From Salvelinus alpinus (lineage: Eukaryota > Chordata > Actinopteri > Salmoniformes > Salmonidae): DNA of 64,000 nt. Positions within the stretch are counted from its first letter, which is position 1; each line of letters opens with the position of its first letter. The translations under genes were made by a program, and so were the position numbers. Of the stretch, positions 39,696 to 55,150 are shown one piece after another. The stretch covers positions 15,142,612 through 15,206,611 of the forward strand of contig NC_092094.1 of NCBI RefSeq assembly GCF_045679555.1, written 5' to 3'. Below the pieces are notes generated by a model. It was given only the letters and a program-made list of their open reading frames with translations. It was not told the origin of the DNA and did not search any database.

Positions 39696-40519
39696 CATAC
39701 ATGGACTTGAGAGGGTTTCCCGCCCCCTCCCTCGCCCCCAGCCCCCCAACCACCCACTCAGGCTTTCAGATTGACTCCTAGCCTAGGGGTTGTGACCCTG
39801 ATACTGGCACCAAGCGTCAGAGAGAAAGACACCCTTGTTCAACAACTGGTCCCCGACATCAGTTCAAATGGATGTAGAAACTTGATGACTTTAACACCGA
39901 CAAGGCATGGCAGTCAACCATACCGGGGAGTTACATGTTACAGACAAACTCATTCAGGAGTTGGCCCACAAATACTATTGGATCAATGATCCTGAATAAA
40001 GTTATGTGTAACACTAAGCTTATCAGATTTCAACTTAGACTCTATTTAGCATTTCAGAACAAACCTTTTGAATTAGAGTCTGTGTCTCTTTCTCAAGTAG
40101 ACGGAAGAATGGAAGAATTGTGTTTATGAAAAATGTCCGTTGGGATCCAAGTCAAAATGCAGACAGCCATCAAACTCTCATTTGTAATTGCAGTAGGCCT
40201 ATAACCTACACTTTCACAGCAAGTGATAACCTATATTTGGCTTCGGCAGGTAATGAAGATATACTGATCCATCTGGTCAGCTCTTCATCACAACCACACA
40301 CTTACTGGTTAGTCTCTCTAGACATCCGCCTCGCACCATTTAAAAAGGCTCCGACCTAGGGTCTGGTTCTCCAGACTACTTACTGGTGGTGGTGTGTGCT
40401 TGAAGTGCAAACAACTCTGTGCTTACATTAAGTAATACAGATAGTAGGTTCTCTGCCTTACAAACATTTAAACAGTTTGAGCATTTAAAATCAGGGATGG
40501 TGATGTGTTCTGTTGAATA

Positions 40520-41020
40520 TATGTTATTTATTTAACTTTTATTTAACTAGGCAAGTCAGTTCTGAACAAATTCTTATTTGTACAATGACGGCCTAGCAGT
40601 ACCGCAGGGCCAAGTCTAGGTCCAAGAGGCTTCTAAACAGCTTCTACCCCAAAGCCATAAGACTCCTGAACACCTAAGCAAATTGCTACCTAGACTATTT
40701 GCATTGTCCCCCCTCTTTTACACCGCTGCTACTCTCTGTTGTTATCATCTATGCATAGTCACTTTAATAACTCTACCTACATGTACATATTACCTCAACT
40801 AACCGGTAACCCCGCACATTGACTCTGTACCGGTACCCCCCTGTATACAGTCGCGCTATTGTTATTTTACTGCTGCTCTTTATATACTTGTTACTTTTAT
40901 TTCTTATTCTTATCCATATTTTTTTCAACTACATCGTTGGTTAGGGCTCATAAGCATTTTACTGTAAGGTCTACACCTGTTGAATTCAATGCATTTGACG
41001 AATACAATTTGATTTGATTA
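40520..41020 (+). mobile_element. LINE 3'-end fragments
   Basis: 40520-40600 matches the 3' terminus (minus orientation) of the LINE at 49.5 kb (TTTATTTAACTAGGCAAGTC). From about 40600 a plus-strand fragment encodes the last residues of an L2-like ORF (GGCTTCTAAACAGCTTCTAC, GCCATAAGACTCCTGAACAC) and its 3' UTR, ending ACAATTTGATTTGATTA. Confidence 0.7.
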
Positions 41021-41432
41021 GAATAGACAGTTACTGCCAAAGCTCTGTGGTAATGTGTCGCCCCCTTTTGGTCAGCATTGGGTCCTACTGATTTTGGGAC
41101 CTCAGCAGCCTAGTGATAGAGCAGGGCTAGTGTCCAACAGTTTGATTGGTGCAAACAGCTGTATCTACCAGTTCTGGTTTCAAAATCTATTTAAAATGTT
41201 TCAAATGCTTTGAGTGTTTTCTCTAGCCCCCCAACTGTCCCAGGTGGGCGGGGTTTACAGTTTCGAGACTATTTCATTGGTTTCATTGGGCCACGCATGC
41301 TCAATCAAGCCTAGGTAAAGTAGGCTATTTAATATGATTTCAAATAATATTTTAACCCAGGACTTTAATCTGCGCTGTAGAAAAATATATTAAGACTTTA
41401 AAATGATGAAACAGTATATTTTTACATGCCGG

Positions 41433-41438
41433 TTTATT
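41433..41438 (-). terminator. Poly(A) signal of astacin copy A
   Basis: AATAAA on the minus strand, 80 nt downstream of the stop codon at 41518-41520. Confidence 0.75.
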
Positions 41439-41517
41439 GAACTTTACTCTGTGCTTATATCAACACTGAGTTATTGACACAACCTTGTGAGAGAGGACAG
41501 AAACACAAGGTGTCTGT

Positions 41518-45983
<4,466 letters not shown>

Positions 45984-46069
45984 GTCAACAAACAACCTGC
46001 AGAGTTAGACACTGTCAATAACTCTGAATACCACCACAGAAAGTAATTGACAATGTAATTTTCCTGTAG

Positions 46070-46330
46070 TACAGGTGTATGATCTTAATTTGATCCCCCT
46101 GTTGTTGCCTGAAATGCACACTTGTAGTATATTCAAGTTTTAAAAAGACTTCTAAAGTTTGGAATTTCCACTTTCAAATTTCATACTTGATTTGCCCTAA
46201 CTAAAAACATATCAACCCCTACAAAAATGTCCATTAATTATAATCCACAGATTAATTCACATTTCCTGTTGCTGCAGGGTTATTTTCCTGCTGTGAGAAA
46301 CTGGTCAAATTGAAATCCTACACATGTAGC
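46070..46330. mobile_element. MITE-like repeat in promoter-proximal intron of copy A
   Basis: Starts near GTATGATCTTAATTTGATCC and ends GAAATCCTACACATGTAG, so the ends are near-complementary. It lies between non-coding exon 1 and the ATG exon, about 50 nt from exon 1. Confidence 0.65.
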
Positions 46331-46378
46331 TTGCATGACATAGCTAGAGAATGCAAAGCACATGAACAACACTCTTAC

Positions 46379-46402
46379 CTTTCGGGAAATGAAGTGAAGT
46401 TG
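46379..46402 (-). other. Non-coding exon 1 of copy A
   Basis: Short 5' UTR exon ending CCCGAAAG before the donor GTAAGAGT. Its start is inferred as about 25-30 nt below the TATA box, so the 46402 end is approximate. Confidence 0.6.
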
Positions 46403-46425
46403 TTTCACGGATCCAGACACTGCAC

Positions 46426-46433
46426 CTTATATA
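46426..46433 (-). promoter_or_regulatory. TATA box of astacin copy A
   Basis: TATATAAG on the minus strand in the context CCACTATATAAGGTGCAGTG. The identical context is found at the same place in copy B. A strong TATA promoter fits a gene expressed in a restricted cell type. Confidence 0.75.
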
Positions 46434-47027
46434 GTGGAATCTACCGGAAAACTATCCATTCATGGAAAGTTTGGTAATGACATTGAAAATACTTCTTCTG
46501 CTGATAAGATGCAGGTATGTTGTCACGATGACATATGGCTAATTCTCACACCAACCAGAGAAAGTTGGAACAGCGTATACTGTCCAAACTTCTCTATTCC
46601 TTGAAAATGCTATCTAATCTTTTGCAACTACCCAAGGCCTGTGAAATGGAGACAGGTGCCTGTATCCAAATGTTTCATAAGACCATCTTAAATGACTACT
46701 CTATTATAACACTATGTTAGTCACAGTTTTACTATAAGTAAGGCTTGTCAGAGCCAGAACCGCCCACAGTTTTACTATACTGCTCAATAACATACGATTG
46801 ATATAAGGTCAAATTAATTAAATGAATATCAATTTAGGTTAGCTGGCAAAATATCTGTCTCGGTAGCTTGGTGACTAAGTTAACTGCATATAGCTAACAT
46901 TCTTTGATATGGCGTTATGTATTTCCAAACCTTTAGTTTACTTTGATGTAGCTGTATGCTAGGTGTTGATAGCAACTGAGTGACTCATTCAGTGATAATG
47001 TAACGTTAGCAGGCTGGTAGGGCTAAT

Positions 47028-47577
47028 TGTAACGGGCTTCCTCCTCCTCTTCATACGAAGAGGAGGAGTAGTGATTCGACCAAACTGCAGCGGGTTGTGA
47101 ATACATAATGATTTAATAAACAAAACTGAAGAACACGACGAACACTAGAATAATTACAAAACAAATAAACGAATGTAGACAGACCTGGACCCGAACTTAC
47201 ATACAACGTGAAGAACGCATGAACCAGGAAACAGACTACATAAAACGAACAAACAAACAAACAAACAAACAAACAAACAAACAAACAAACAAACAAACAA
47301 ACAAACAAACAAAAAAACAAAAAAAAAAAACGGAACAGTCCCGTGTGGCGTAACATACTGACACAGGAGACAATCACCCACAAACAAACAGTGAGAACAA
47401 CCTACCTTAATATGACTCTCAATCAGAGGAAACGTCAAACACCTGCCTCTAATTGAGAGCCATACCAGGCAACCCAAAACCAACATAGAAACAGAAAACA
47501 TAGACTGCCCACCCAAAACTCACGCCCTGACCATCAAACACATACAAAACAACAGAAAACAGGTCAGGAACGTGACA
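47028..47577 (-). mobile_element. Solo LTR with 5-bp TSD
   Basis: Bounded by TGTAACGGGC and CGTGACA and flanked by CTAAT on both sides (47023-47027 and 47578-47582). Read on the minus strand it starts TGTCACGTTCCTGACCTG, like the LTRs at 22.5-24.6 kb but of a different subfamily. Carries an (AAAC)n run at about 47248-47312. No internal part remains, so it arose by LTR-LTR recombination. Confidence 0.8.
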
Positions 47578-48261
47578 CTAATACTAGAAGGCTAGTTGGC
47601 TAGCAACCTTGCAAGTGGATTTGTAACAATAAATTCATAATGTATTTTCTTGTAAGTTGACTGAAAAATACATTGAAACCAGTAGTCGTTAGTGCAAAAT
47701 ATTTGGTTTAATTTTAAAGTTATACATTTGTGGTTCATTCTGTTGGAATTTACATTATAGGGAATATGCTGGCTTGCCGAGTCCTTTAAATTACGTCACA
47801 CCATGGAAAAACATTTTCCGACATGACTTTGGCATTCTTCAGGATTCTGATCGGTTTTATTTAAAAACAAACAATAAATAAAAGTGAGCTGAAGCTTTGT
47901 ATAGTTACTTTTGATGCGTATACTAATGCAAATCCATCTGTTACATGTGGTTACGCTTATGCTACCCATCCGTTAAGTCTTTAGGCAGTCAATTAGAGGG
48001 CTGCCACATTCTCTTTAAGGGAAAAGTCCTCATGCTGACTAGGCTTGGCCCTGCTTCACCACACTTCTTTCCCCCATGAGGAGGCCATCAGCCAACTGCA
48101 GATTGGCCATTCCACAGCCATTCCACGGTCTGTTTGGGCGATAAGGGCAAGCCACCTGGCAGGACGCAGGGTAGGGATGCAATAGGGGCTGTGGCTTCAG
48201 CACTGGAGGTGCTGTGGTTGATTGCAGCAGCAATGGTGGTGCTGTTGGTGGCGTGGCAATA

Positions 48262-48530
48262 AACTGTGTTGGCGGTGCCCCAGGTGGCATGGCGATGGAC
48301 TGTTGGCGGTGCCCCAGGTGGCATGGCGATGGACTGTTGGCGGTGCCCCAGGTGGCATGGCGATGGACTGTTGGCGGTGCCCCAGGTGGCATGGCGATGG
48401 ACTGTTGGCGGTGCCGCTTGTGGCACGGTAATGGACTGCAGTGTTGATGGCACGGCGATGCACTGTTGACAGTGCCCCTGGTGGCACGGCGATGCACTAT
48501 TGGCAGTACCCCTGGTGGCACGGCAAGGGA
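48262..48530 (+). repeat. 34-bp minisatellite (~8 copies)
   Basis: Unit TGTTGGCGGTGCCCCAGGTG plus GCATGGCGATGGAC. The first five copies are near-perfect, later ones diverged (GCACGG, CCCTGGTGG). The Pro/His/Ala-rich minus-strand ORF across it is an artefact of the repeat. The flanks 47583-48261 and 48531-49526 show no recognisable gene. Confidence 0.92.
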
Positions 48531-49924
48531 CTGCAGGAGCAGAGAGTTGGTAAGGGTGCTTTATCTGGCATGAAAGGGGTCAGTGGCCAGGCACCCTCAG
48601 ATTCCCACTCCTGGCAGTAGTGCAGTGATGGCTCTGGCTAGGGTGGAAGTGGAAGCTCTTCTTGGACTTGCTCAGGCAGCAGCAAAGCCACCTCTGGCTT
48701 CGGCTCAGAGGGTGGAGGCTGGAGCAGTGGTGAATCTTCCTCTGGCTTCTGCTCACTTCAGCTCCACTATACGCGTTGCGTTGCTTTGCCAGATGCGTCA
48801 CGTCAATGTGACGTTCTACCTGCTACAAGGAGCACCTTGTTTTGAAAGCGAAGCAGAGGGGAAAACCATCTTTATTCTATTTTTCCCTACTGTACCATAT
48901 TCATCGATTATGCATAAGTACAATAGCTTTGGCCCAGTTTTTCTCAAGTATTCTTATTTTGTTAATAGTGGTTGTACTAAATGATCCTGTAATTACACAA
49001 GTTGCTTTTGTTTACATTGTGAACATAGCCGATGTAGCTAGCTAGTAGCTTCTTAACTTCATAAATCTTAGTAAAATTAACCAGTGGTGTCTAGTGGAGG
49101 CCATATGCATCCAAAATCAACTATATTTCTCATTATTTCAATTCATAAGATAGAATGAAGTCGCGCATCAGCCGTCAAAAAAACGGAACCTCTTGAGCTT
49201 GGTCGCTGCCATTGGACGAGACACAACACAGCAGTATAGCAGCTACTCCTCAACATCTGAGGAGTGATGGCAATGCCGGACGCCCGATGGCTATAGTGTA
49301 GCAGGGCCGTCGGAGGCTGGAGCAGTGCTGGTGCCTCTGGAAGAAGGCATTGCTGTTCCCAACAAAAGCTTTCTTCACCCCTCTAGGTGAACTCCCAGCT
49401 CCGCCTCCCCTGCTATACAGGCTAGTCGCAGTCCTTGTAGTTCTACGACTGACATGCTCCTCAATGTAAAGTGAGCCTCTTGCTCCCGTGGGTTGGCCCA
49501 CACATGCCCATCCTCCTCACAGCTTCAATTTTTTATTTTTTATTTTTTTATTTCACTTTTATTTAACTAGGTAGGCTAGTTGAGAACAAGTTTTCATTTG
49601 CAACTGCGACCTGGCCAAGATAAAGCAAAGCAGTTCGACACATACAACAACACAGAGTTACACATGGAATAAACAAACATACAATCAATAATACAGTAGA
49701 AAATATACAGCAAGTCTATATACAGCAAGTGCAAATGAGGTAGGATAAGAGAGGTAAGACAATAAATAGGCCATGGTGGCAAAGTAATTATAATATAGCA
49801 ATTAAACACTGGAATGGTAGGATGTGCAGAAGATGAATGTGCAAGTTGAGATACTGGGGTGCAAAGGAGCAAAATAAATAAAGTATGGAGATAAGGTAGA
49901 TTGGATGGGCTATTTACAGATGAG

Positions 49925-52900
49925 CTATGTACAGGTGCAGTAATCTGTGAGCTGCTCTGACAGCTGGTGCTTAAAGCTAGTGGGAGAGGTAAGAGTCTCC
50001 AGCTTCAGAGATTTTTGCAGTTTGTTCCAGTCATTGGCAGCAGAGAACTGGTAGGAGAGGCGGCCAAAGGAAGAATTGGCTTTGGGGGTAACCAGTGAGA
50101 TATACCTGCTGGAGCGCGTGCTACGGGTGGGTGATGCTATGGTGACCAGTGAGCTGAGATAAGGCGAGGCTTTACCTAGTAGAGACTTGTAGATTTGTAG
50201 ATGCCAGGTCAGCGGAGTCAATCACCACCTTCCGGAGACACCTGAAACCCCACCTCTTTAAGGAATACCTAGGATAGGATAAAGTAATCCTTCTAACCCC
50301 CCCCCCCCCTTAAAAGAGTTAGATGCACTATTGTAAAGTGGTTGTTCCACTGGATATCATAAGGTGAATGCACCAATTTGTAAGTCGCTCTGGATAAGAG
50401 CGTCTGCTAAATGACTTAAATGTAAATGTAAATGTTGTAGATGACCTGGAGCCAGTGGGTTTGGCGACGAGTATGAAGCGAGGGCCAGCCAACGAGAGCA
50501 TACAGGTCGCAGTGGTGGGTAGTGTATGGGGCTTTGGTGACAAAACGGATGGCACTGTGATAGACTGCATCCAATTTGTTGAGTAGAGTGTTGGAAGCTA
50601 TTTTGTAAATGACATCGCCGAAGTCGAGGATCGGTAGGATGGTCAGTTTTACGAGGGTATGTTTGGCAGCATGAGTGAAGGATGCTTTGTTGCGAAATAG
50701 GAAGCCGATTCTAGATAAAATTTTCGATTGGAGATGTTTAATGTGAGTCTGGAAGGAGAGTTTACAGTCTAACCAGACACCTAGGTATTTGTAGTTGTCC
50801 ACATATTCTAAGTCAGAACCGTCCAGAGTAGTGATGCTGAACGGACGGGCAGGTGCGGGCAGCGATCGCTTGAAGAGCATGCATTTAGTTTTACTTGCAT
50901 TTAAGAGCAGTTGGAGGACACGGAAGGAGAGTTGTATGGCATTGAAGCTCATCTGGAGGTTAGATAACACAGTGTCCAACGAAGGGACAGAGGTATACAG
51001 AATGGTGTCGTCTGCGTAGAGGTGGATCAAAGAATCACCAGCAGCGAGAGCGACATCATTGATGTATACAGAGAAGAGTGTCGGCCCGAGAATTGAACCC
51101 TGTGGCACCCCCATAGAGACTGCCAGAGGTCCGGACAACAGGCCCTCAGATTTGACACACTGAACTCTATCGGAGAACTAGTTGGTGAACCAAGCGAGGC
51201 AATCATTTGAGAAACCAAGGCTGTTCAGTCTGCCAATAAGAATGTTGTGATTGACAGAGTCGAAGCCTTAGCCAGGTCGATAAATACGGCTGCACAGTAA
51301 TGTCTCTTATCGATGGCGGTTATGATATCATTTAGTACCTTGAGGGTGGCTGAGGTGCACCCATGACCAGCTCTGAAACCAGATTGCATAGCGGAGAAGG
51401 TACGGTGAGATTCGAAATGGTCGGTAATCTGTTTGTTAACTTGGCTTTGAAAGACCTTAGAAAGGCAGGGTAGAATAGATATAGGTCTGTAGCAGTTTGG
51501 GTCTAGAGTGTCTCTCCCTTTGAAGAGGGGGATGACCGCGGCAGCTTTCCAATCTATGGGAATCTCAGACGATACGAAAGAGAGGTTGAACAGCCTAGTA
51601 ATAGGGGTTGCGCAGATTGTCTAGCCCAGCTGATTTGTAGGGGTCCAGATTTTGCAGCTCTTTCAGAACATCAACTACCTGGATTTGGGTGAAGGAGAAG
51701 TGGGGGAGGTTTGGGCGAGTTGCTGTGGGGAGCACAGGGCTGTTGACCGGGGTAGGGGTAGCCAGGTGGAAAGCATGGCCAGCTGGAGAAAAATGCTTAT
51801 TGAAATTCTCAATTATTGTGTATTTATCGGTAGTGACAGTGTTTCCTAGCCTCATTGCAGTGGGCAGCTGGGAGGAGGTGCTCTTATTCTCCATGGACTT
51901 TACAGTGTCCCAGAACTTTTTTGAGTTTGTACTACAGGATGCAAATTTCTGTTTGAAAAAGCTAGTATTTGCTTTCCTAACTGCCTGTGTATATTGGTTC
52001 CTAACTTACCTGAAAAGTTGCATATCACGGGGGCTATTCGATGCTAATGCACAATGCCACAGGATGTTTTTGTGCTGGTCAAGGGCAGACAGGTCTGGAG
52101 TGAACCAAGGGCTATATCTATTCCTAGTTTTTTATTTTATTAATGGAGCATGCTTATTTAAGATGGTGAGGAAGGCACTTTTAAAGAATAACCAGACATC
52201 CTCTACTGACGGGATGAGGTCAATGTCATTCCAGGATACCCCGGGTCGATTAGAAAGGCCTGTTCGCTGAAGTGTTTTAGGGAGCGTTGATGTGATGAGT
52301 GAATAGGGGTGGTCGTTTGACCGCAGACCCATTACGGATGCAGGCAATGAGGCAGTGATCGCTGAGATCTTGGTTGAAAACAGCAGAGGTGTATTTGGAG
52401 GGCGAGTTAGTTAGAAAGATGTCTATGAGGGTGCCCGTGTTTACGGATTTGGGGTTGTACCTGGTAGGTTCATTGATAATTAGTGTGAGATTGAGGGCAT
52501 CAAGCTTAGATTGTAGGATGGCCGGGGTGTTAAGCATGTCCCAGTTTAGGTCACCTAGCAGCATGAGCTCAGAAGATAGATGGGGGGCAATCAATTCACA
52601 TATGGTGTCCAGGGCACAGCTTGGGGCAGAGGGTGGTCTATAGCAAGCGTCAACGGTGAGAGACTCGTTTCTGGAAAGGTGAATTTTTATAAGTAGAAGC
52701 TCGAATCTCTGCAGTATCTCTGCTCAAATCTCTGCAGTATCTCTACAGTAGATTGCAACACCGCCCCCTTTGGCAGTTCTATCTTGGCGGAAAATGTTAT
52801 AGTTAGGGATGGAAATTTCAGGGTTTTTGGTGGTTTTCCTAAATCAGGATTCAGACACGGCTAAAACATCCGGGTTGGCAGAATGTGCTAAAGCAGTGAA

Positions 52901-53470
52901 TAAAGCAAATTTAGGGAGTAGGCTTCTAATGTTAACATGCATGAAACCAAGGCTTTTACGGTTAAATAAGTCAACAAATGAGAGCACCTGGGGAGTAGGA
53001 GTGGAGCTAGGCACTGCAGGTCCTGGATTAACCTCTACATCACCAGAGGAACAGAGGAGAAGTAGGATAAGGGTACGGCTAAAGGCTATAAGAACTGGCC
53101 GTCTAGCACGTTCGGAACAGAGAGCAAAGGGAGCAGGTTTCTGGGCACGATAGCATAGATTCAAGGCATAACGTACAGACAAAGGTATGGTAGGAAGAGA
53201 GTACGTTGGAGGTAAACCTAGGCATTGAGTAATGATGAGAGAGATATAGTCTCTAGAGACGTTTAAACCAGGTGATGTCATCTCATATGTGGGAGGTGGA
53301 ACAACATCGTTGGTTAAGGCATATTGAGCAGAGCTAGAGGCTCTACAGTGAAATAAGACAGTAATCACTAACCAGGACAATAATGGACAAGGCATATTGA
53401 TATTAGGGAGAGGCATGCGTAGCCAAGTGATAGTATGGGTCCAGTGAGTGGTTGGGCTGGATGGGGACAC
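49925..53470 (-). pseudogene. LINE ORF2: 2A-like motif, APE endonuclease, reverse transcriptase
   Basis: In minus-strand order: a hydrophobic N-terminal region, then LLLLCSSGDVEVNPGP (motif GDVEVNPGP at 53018-53044). Next the start of the endonuclease (HVNIRSLLPKF, PDVLAVSES), its middle (MLLGDLNWDML) and its end (SDHCLIACI). Then RT signatures [20 protein letters not shown] and LYADDTILY (about 51015-51110), and the C-terminal region. The reading frame is broken into pieces (53470-52844, 52594-52277, 51894-51595, 51138-50416), so the copy is inactive. APE nicks target DNA and RT copies the RNA at the nick in this class. Confidence 0.85.
50195..50434 (+). mobile_element. Retroelement 3' fragment nested in the LINE
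   Basis: A plus-strand piece encoding a LINE C-terminal end (CCGGAGACACCTGAAACC, CCCACCTCTTTAAGGAATAC), then a 13-bp poly-C run, then GTCGCTCTGGATAAGAGCGT and an (AAATGT)n tail. TTGTAGAT occurs before it (50187-50194) and after it (50435-50442), a target-site duplication. The host LINE reads on smoothly across the site when the insert is ignored. Confidence 0.8.
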
Positions 53471-54692
53471 GGCGACTCAGACAGTTAGCAGGCCGGGGCT
53501 AGCAAGCTAGCAGTTAACAGGCCGGGGCTAGCAATGGGGGAAAATCTGTTTTTGCCTACTCGTGCGGTGACGTCGATAGACCAGTCGTGGAATTAGTCGG
53601 GTTCCAAGTAGCAGAGGGGTCCAAGTCCAATTGGCAAAATGGGTATAGTGGTCCAAGAAACTGTCCGGTGGATCAGCTAACAGTCCAATATGCTATAGAT
53701 AGCTAGCAGGCTGCGGTTAGCAGAATGGGCCTTCAGGGGACTGAGGGGCCTGTTGGGATCCTCGGGCAGATTATGTCGGTATTCCAGTCATGAAAAATCG
53801 GCGGGGTTCAATGCCCCAGACCGGCAGTAGAAGGGGTCCGGATATTGTAGCCGAGGAGTGGGCTTCAGGAGTAGCCCAGGAGCCCTAGCCGGGAGATGGG
53901 TCTAGCATGGGCTAGCTCCAGGCTAGTTGGTGCTTGCTCCGGGGCGGAAACGTTAGCCAGGAGTAGTCAACCCGGGTTGCGGTTAGCTAGCTGCCATGAT
54001 CCAGATGAAAAGCTTCAGTTTGCTGTAGGAATCAGGGGATATGGAGAGAAAAATAGGTCCGGTATGCTCTGGTTTGAAACTAATTGTATGAACTGGTGAG
54101 AGCTTTCCGAGCTAAAGGTTAGCTGATGACCGCTAGCAGTGGTTAGCTGACTGATAGCTGATAGCTGGTAGCTAGTTAGCTAGCTAGCTTCAGTTGAGGT
54201 ATTCCAGTTCGGAGGTAAATAGAAATATTTTCGGGAAAAAAAACAGATCCACACCACATTGGGTGAGGCGGGATGCAGGAGAGTATTTTGAAGTTGAGGT
54301 TTAGGAAAAATATTAAAAAGAATGCTAAGAAAAATATATACAAATATATATACATGGGACGAGACAAGGATTCTTGGATTTTTGCCCTCGATGAGGGCAG
54401 ACGGTCAAATTGTCCAACTTTGCCACACCACAGGAACCCAGGGAGGCTTCTCTTGGCTTTATTATGCCTATTTAACCTCTTCATGGCACTTGGAAAGTCC
54501 CTACTTCAAGTGTCGCTATACCTGTAGTCAAATACCTATGCCTTGCTCAACCAACAAGGGACACTATGCCCACAATCTCCACCAACTGTGGCAGTGCAAG
54601 GGGTTTTACACCTACATCTAGTGGTTTGGGCACAGGCAATGACACGTAGGTGAAAGCACAGGAGACAGGAGTGTGGTGTAAACAAAGAGGCT

Positions 54693-55010
54693 TTTATTTA
54701 GAGAAGGCAAATTAAATCCTGGCTCTTCCAAAGCTCTACAACGTTCATTATTAACTCATAAAACAAAAGCATGAAGTCAAGCTGGACTAGCTTAAAGGTC
54801 AACTGTACTTCCTGATTTGGCCTCGTTTTTCATCAATTTTAGCAGCCATGACAGAAGGCTAACAAGAGTTGTCTTGGGTGTGTGGTTTGATGTGGGTGTG
54901 TCTTGTACTTTTTTGCTTTTCAGTATCTGGTTGAATTCATCATAATCTGCCTCTGAAATAAATGTTTTAGTTGTAAACTGGTCCCTGACAAGTAACTTGA
55001 CTAAAGGCAC
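54693..55010 (-). other. Possible terminal exon with poly(A) signal, unknown
   Basis: On the minus strand, an acceptor-like TTTTCCAG (near 55010) is followed by an open frame of about 72 codons (PLVKLLVRDQFTTKTF ... NEAKSGSTVDL), a stop at 54792-54794 and AATAAA at 54693-54698. I do not recognise the protein, and no upstream exon is evident before the LINE-like fragment at 55.04 kb. It could be a gene remnant, part of an unrecognised retroelement, or chance. Confidence 0.25.
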
Positions 55011-55039
55011 ACTGGAAAACACTGAGTCCTACATACTAG

Positions 55040-55150
55040 TTAGTTTTTTTACCCTTATTTTACCAGGTAAGTTGACTGAGAACACATTCTAATTTACAAA
55101 AACGACCTGGGGAATAGTTACAGGGGAGATGAATGAGACAGTTGGAAGCT
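55040..55150 (-). mobile_element. LINE 3'-terminal fragment
   Basis: TTATTTTACCAGGTAAGTTG, ACTGAGAACACATTCTAATT and ACGACCTGGGGAATAG resemble the terminal part of the LINE family at 49.5 kb. From 55151 to 56599 I see no gene; only short GCTAGC-rich runs and AT repeats. Confidence 0.6.

Larger units (their letters stand above)
49527..54290 (-). mobile_element. Nearly full-length non-LTR retrotransposon (minus strand)
   Basis: The 3' end is at about 49527 (TTTTATT-rich tail), the RT at 50.4-51.2 kb, the endonuclease at 52.3-53.0 kb and a GCTAGC-rich 5' UTR at about 53.5-54.3 kb. It is an APE-endonuclease LINE of the CR1/L2 kind; I cannot name the family. It occupies most of the gap between the two astacin copies and lies outside the duplicated segments. 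One later insertion interrupts it (50195-50434). Confidence 0.85.

Noticed and set aside
48039-48521. 160-codon minus ORF rich in Pro/His/Ala
   Set aside because: Produced by the 34-bp minisatellite with three equally open frames.
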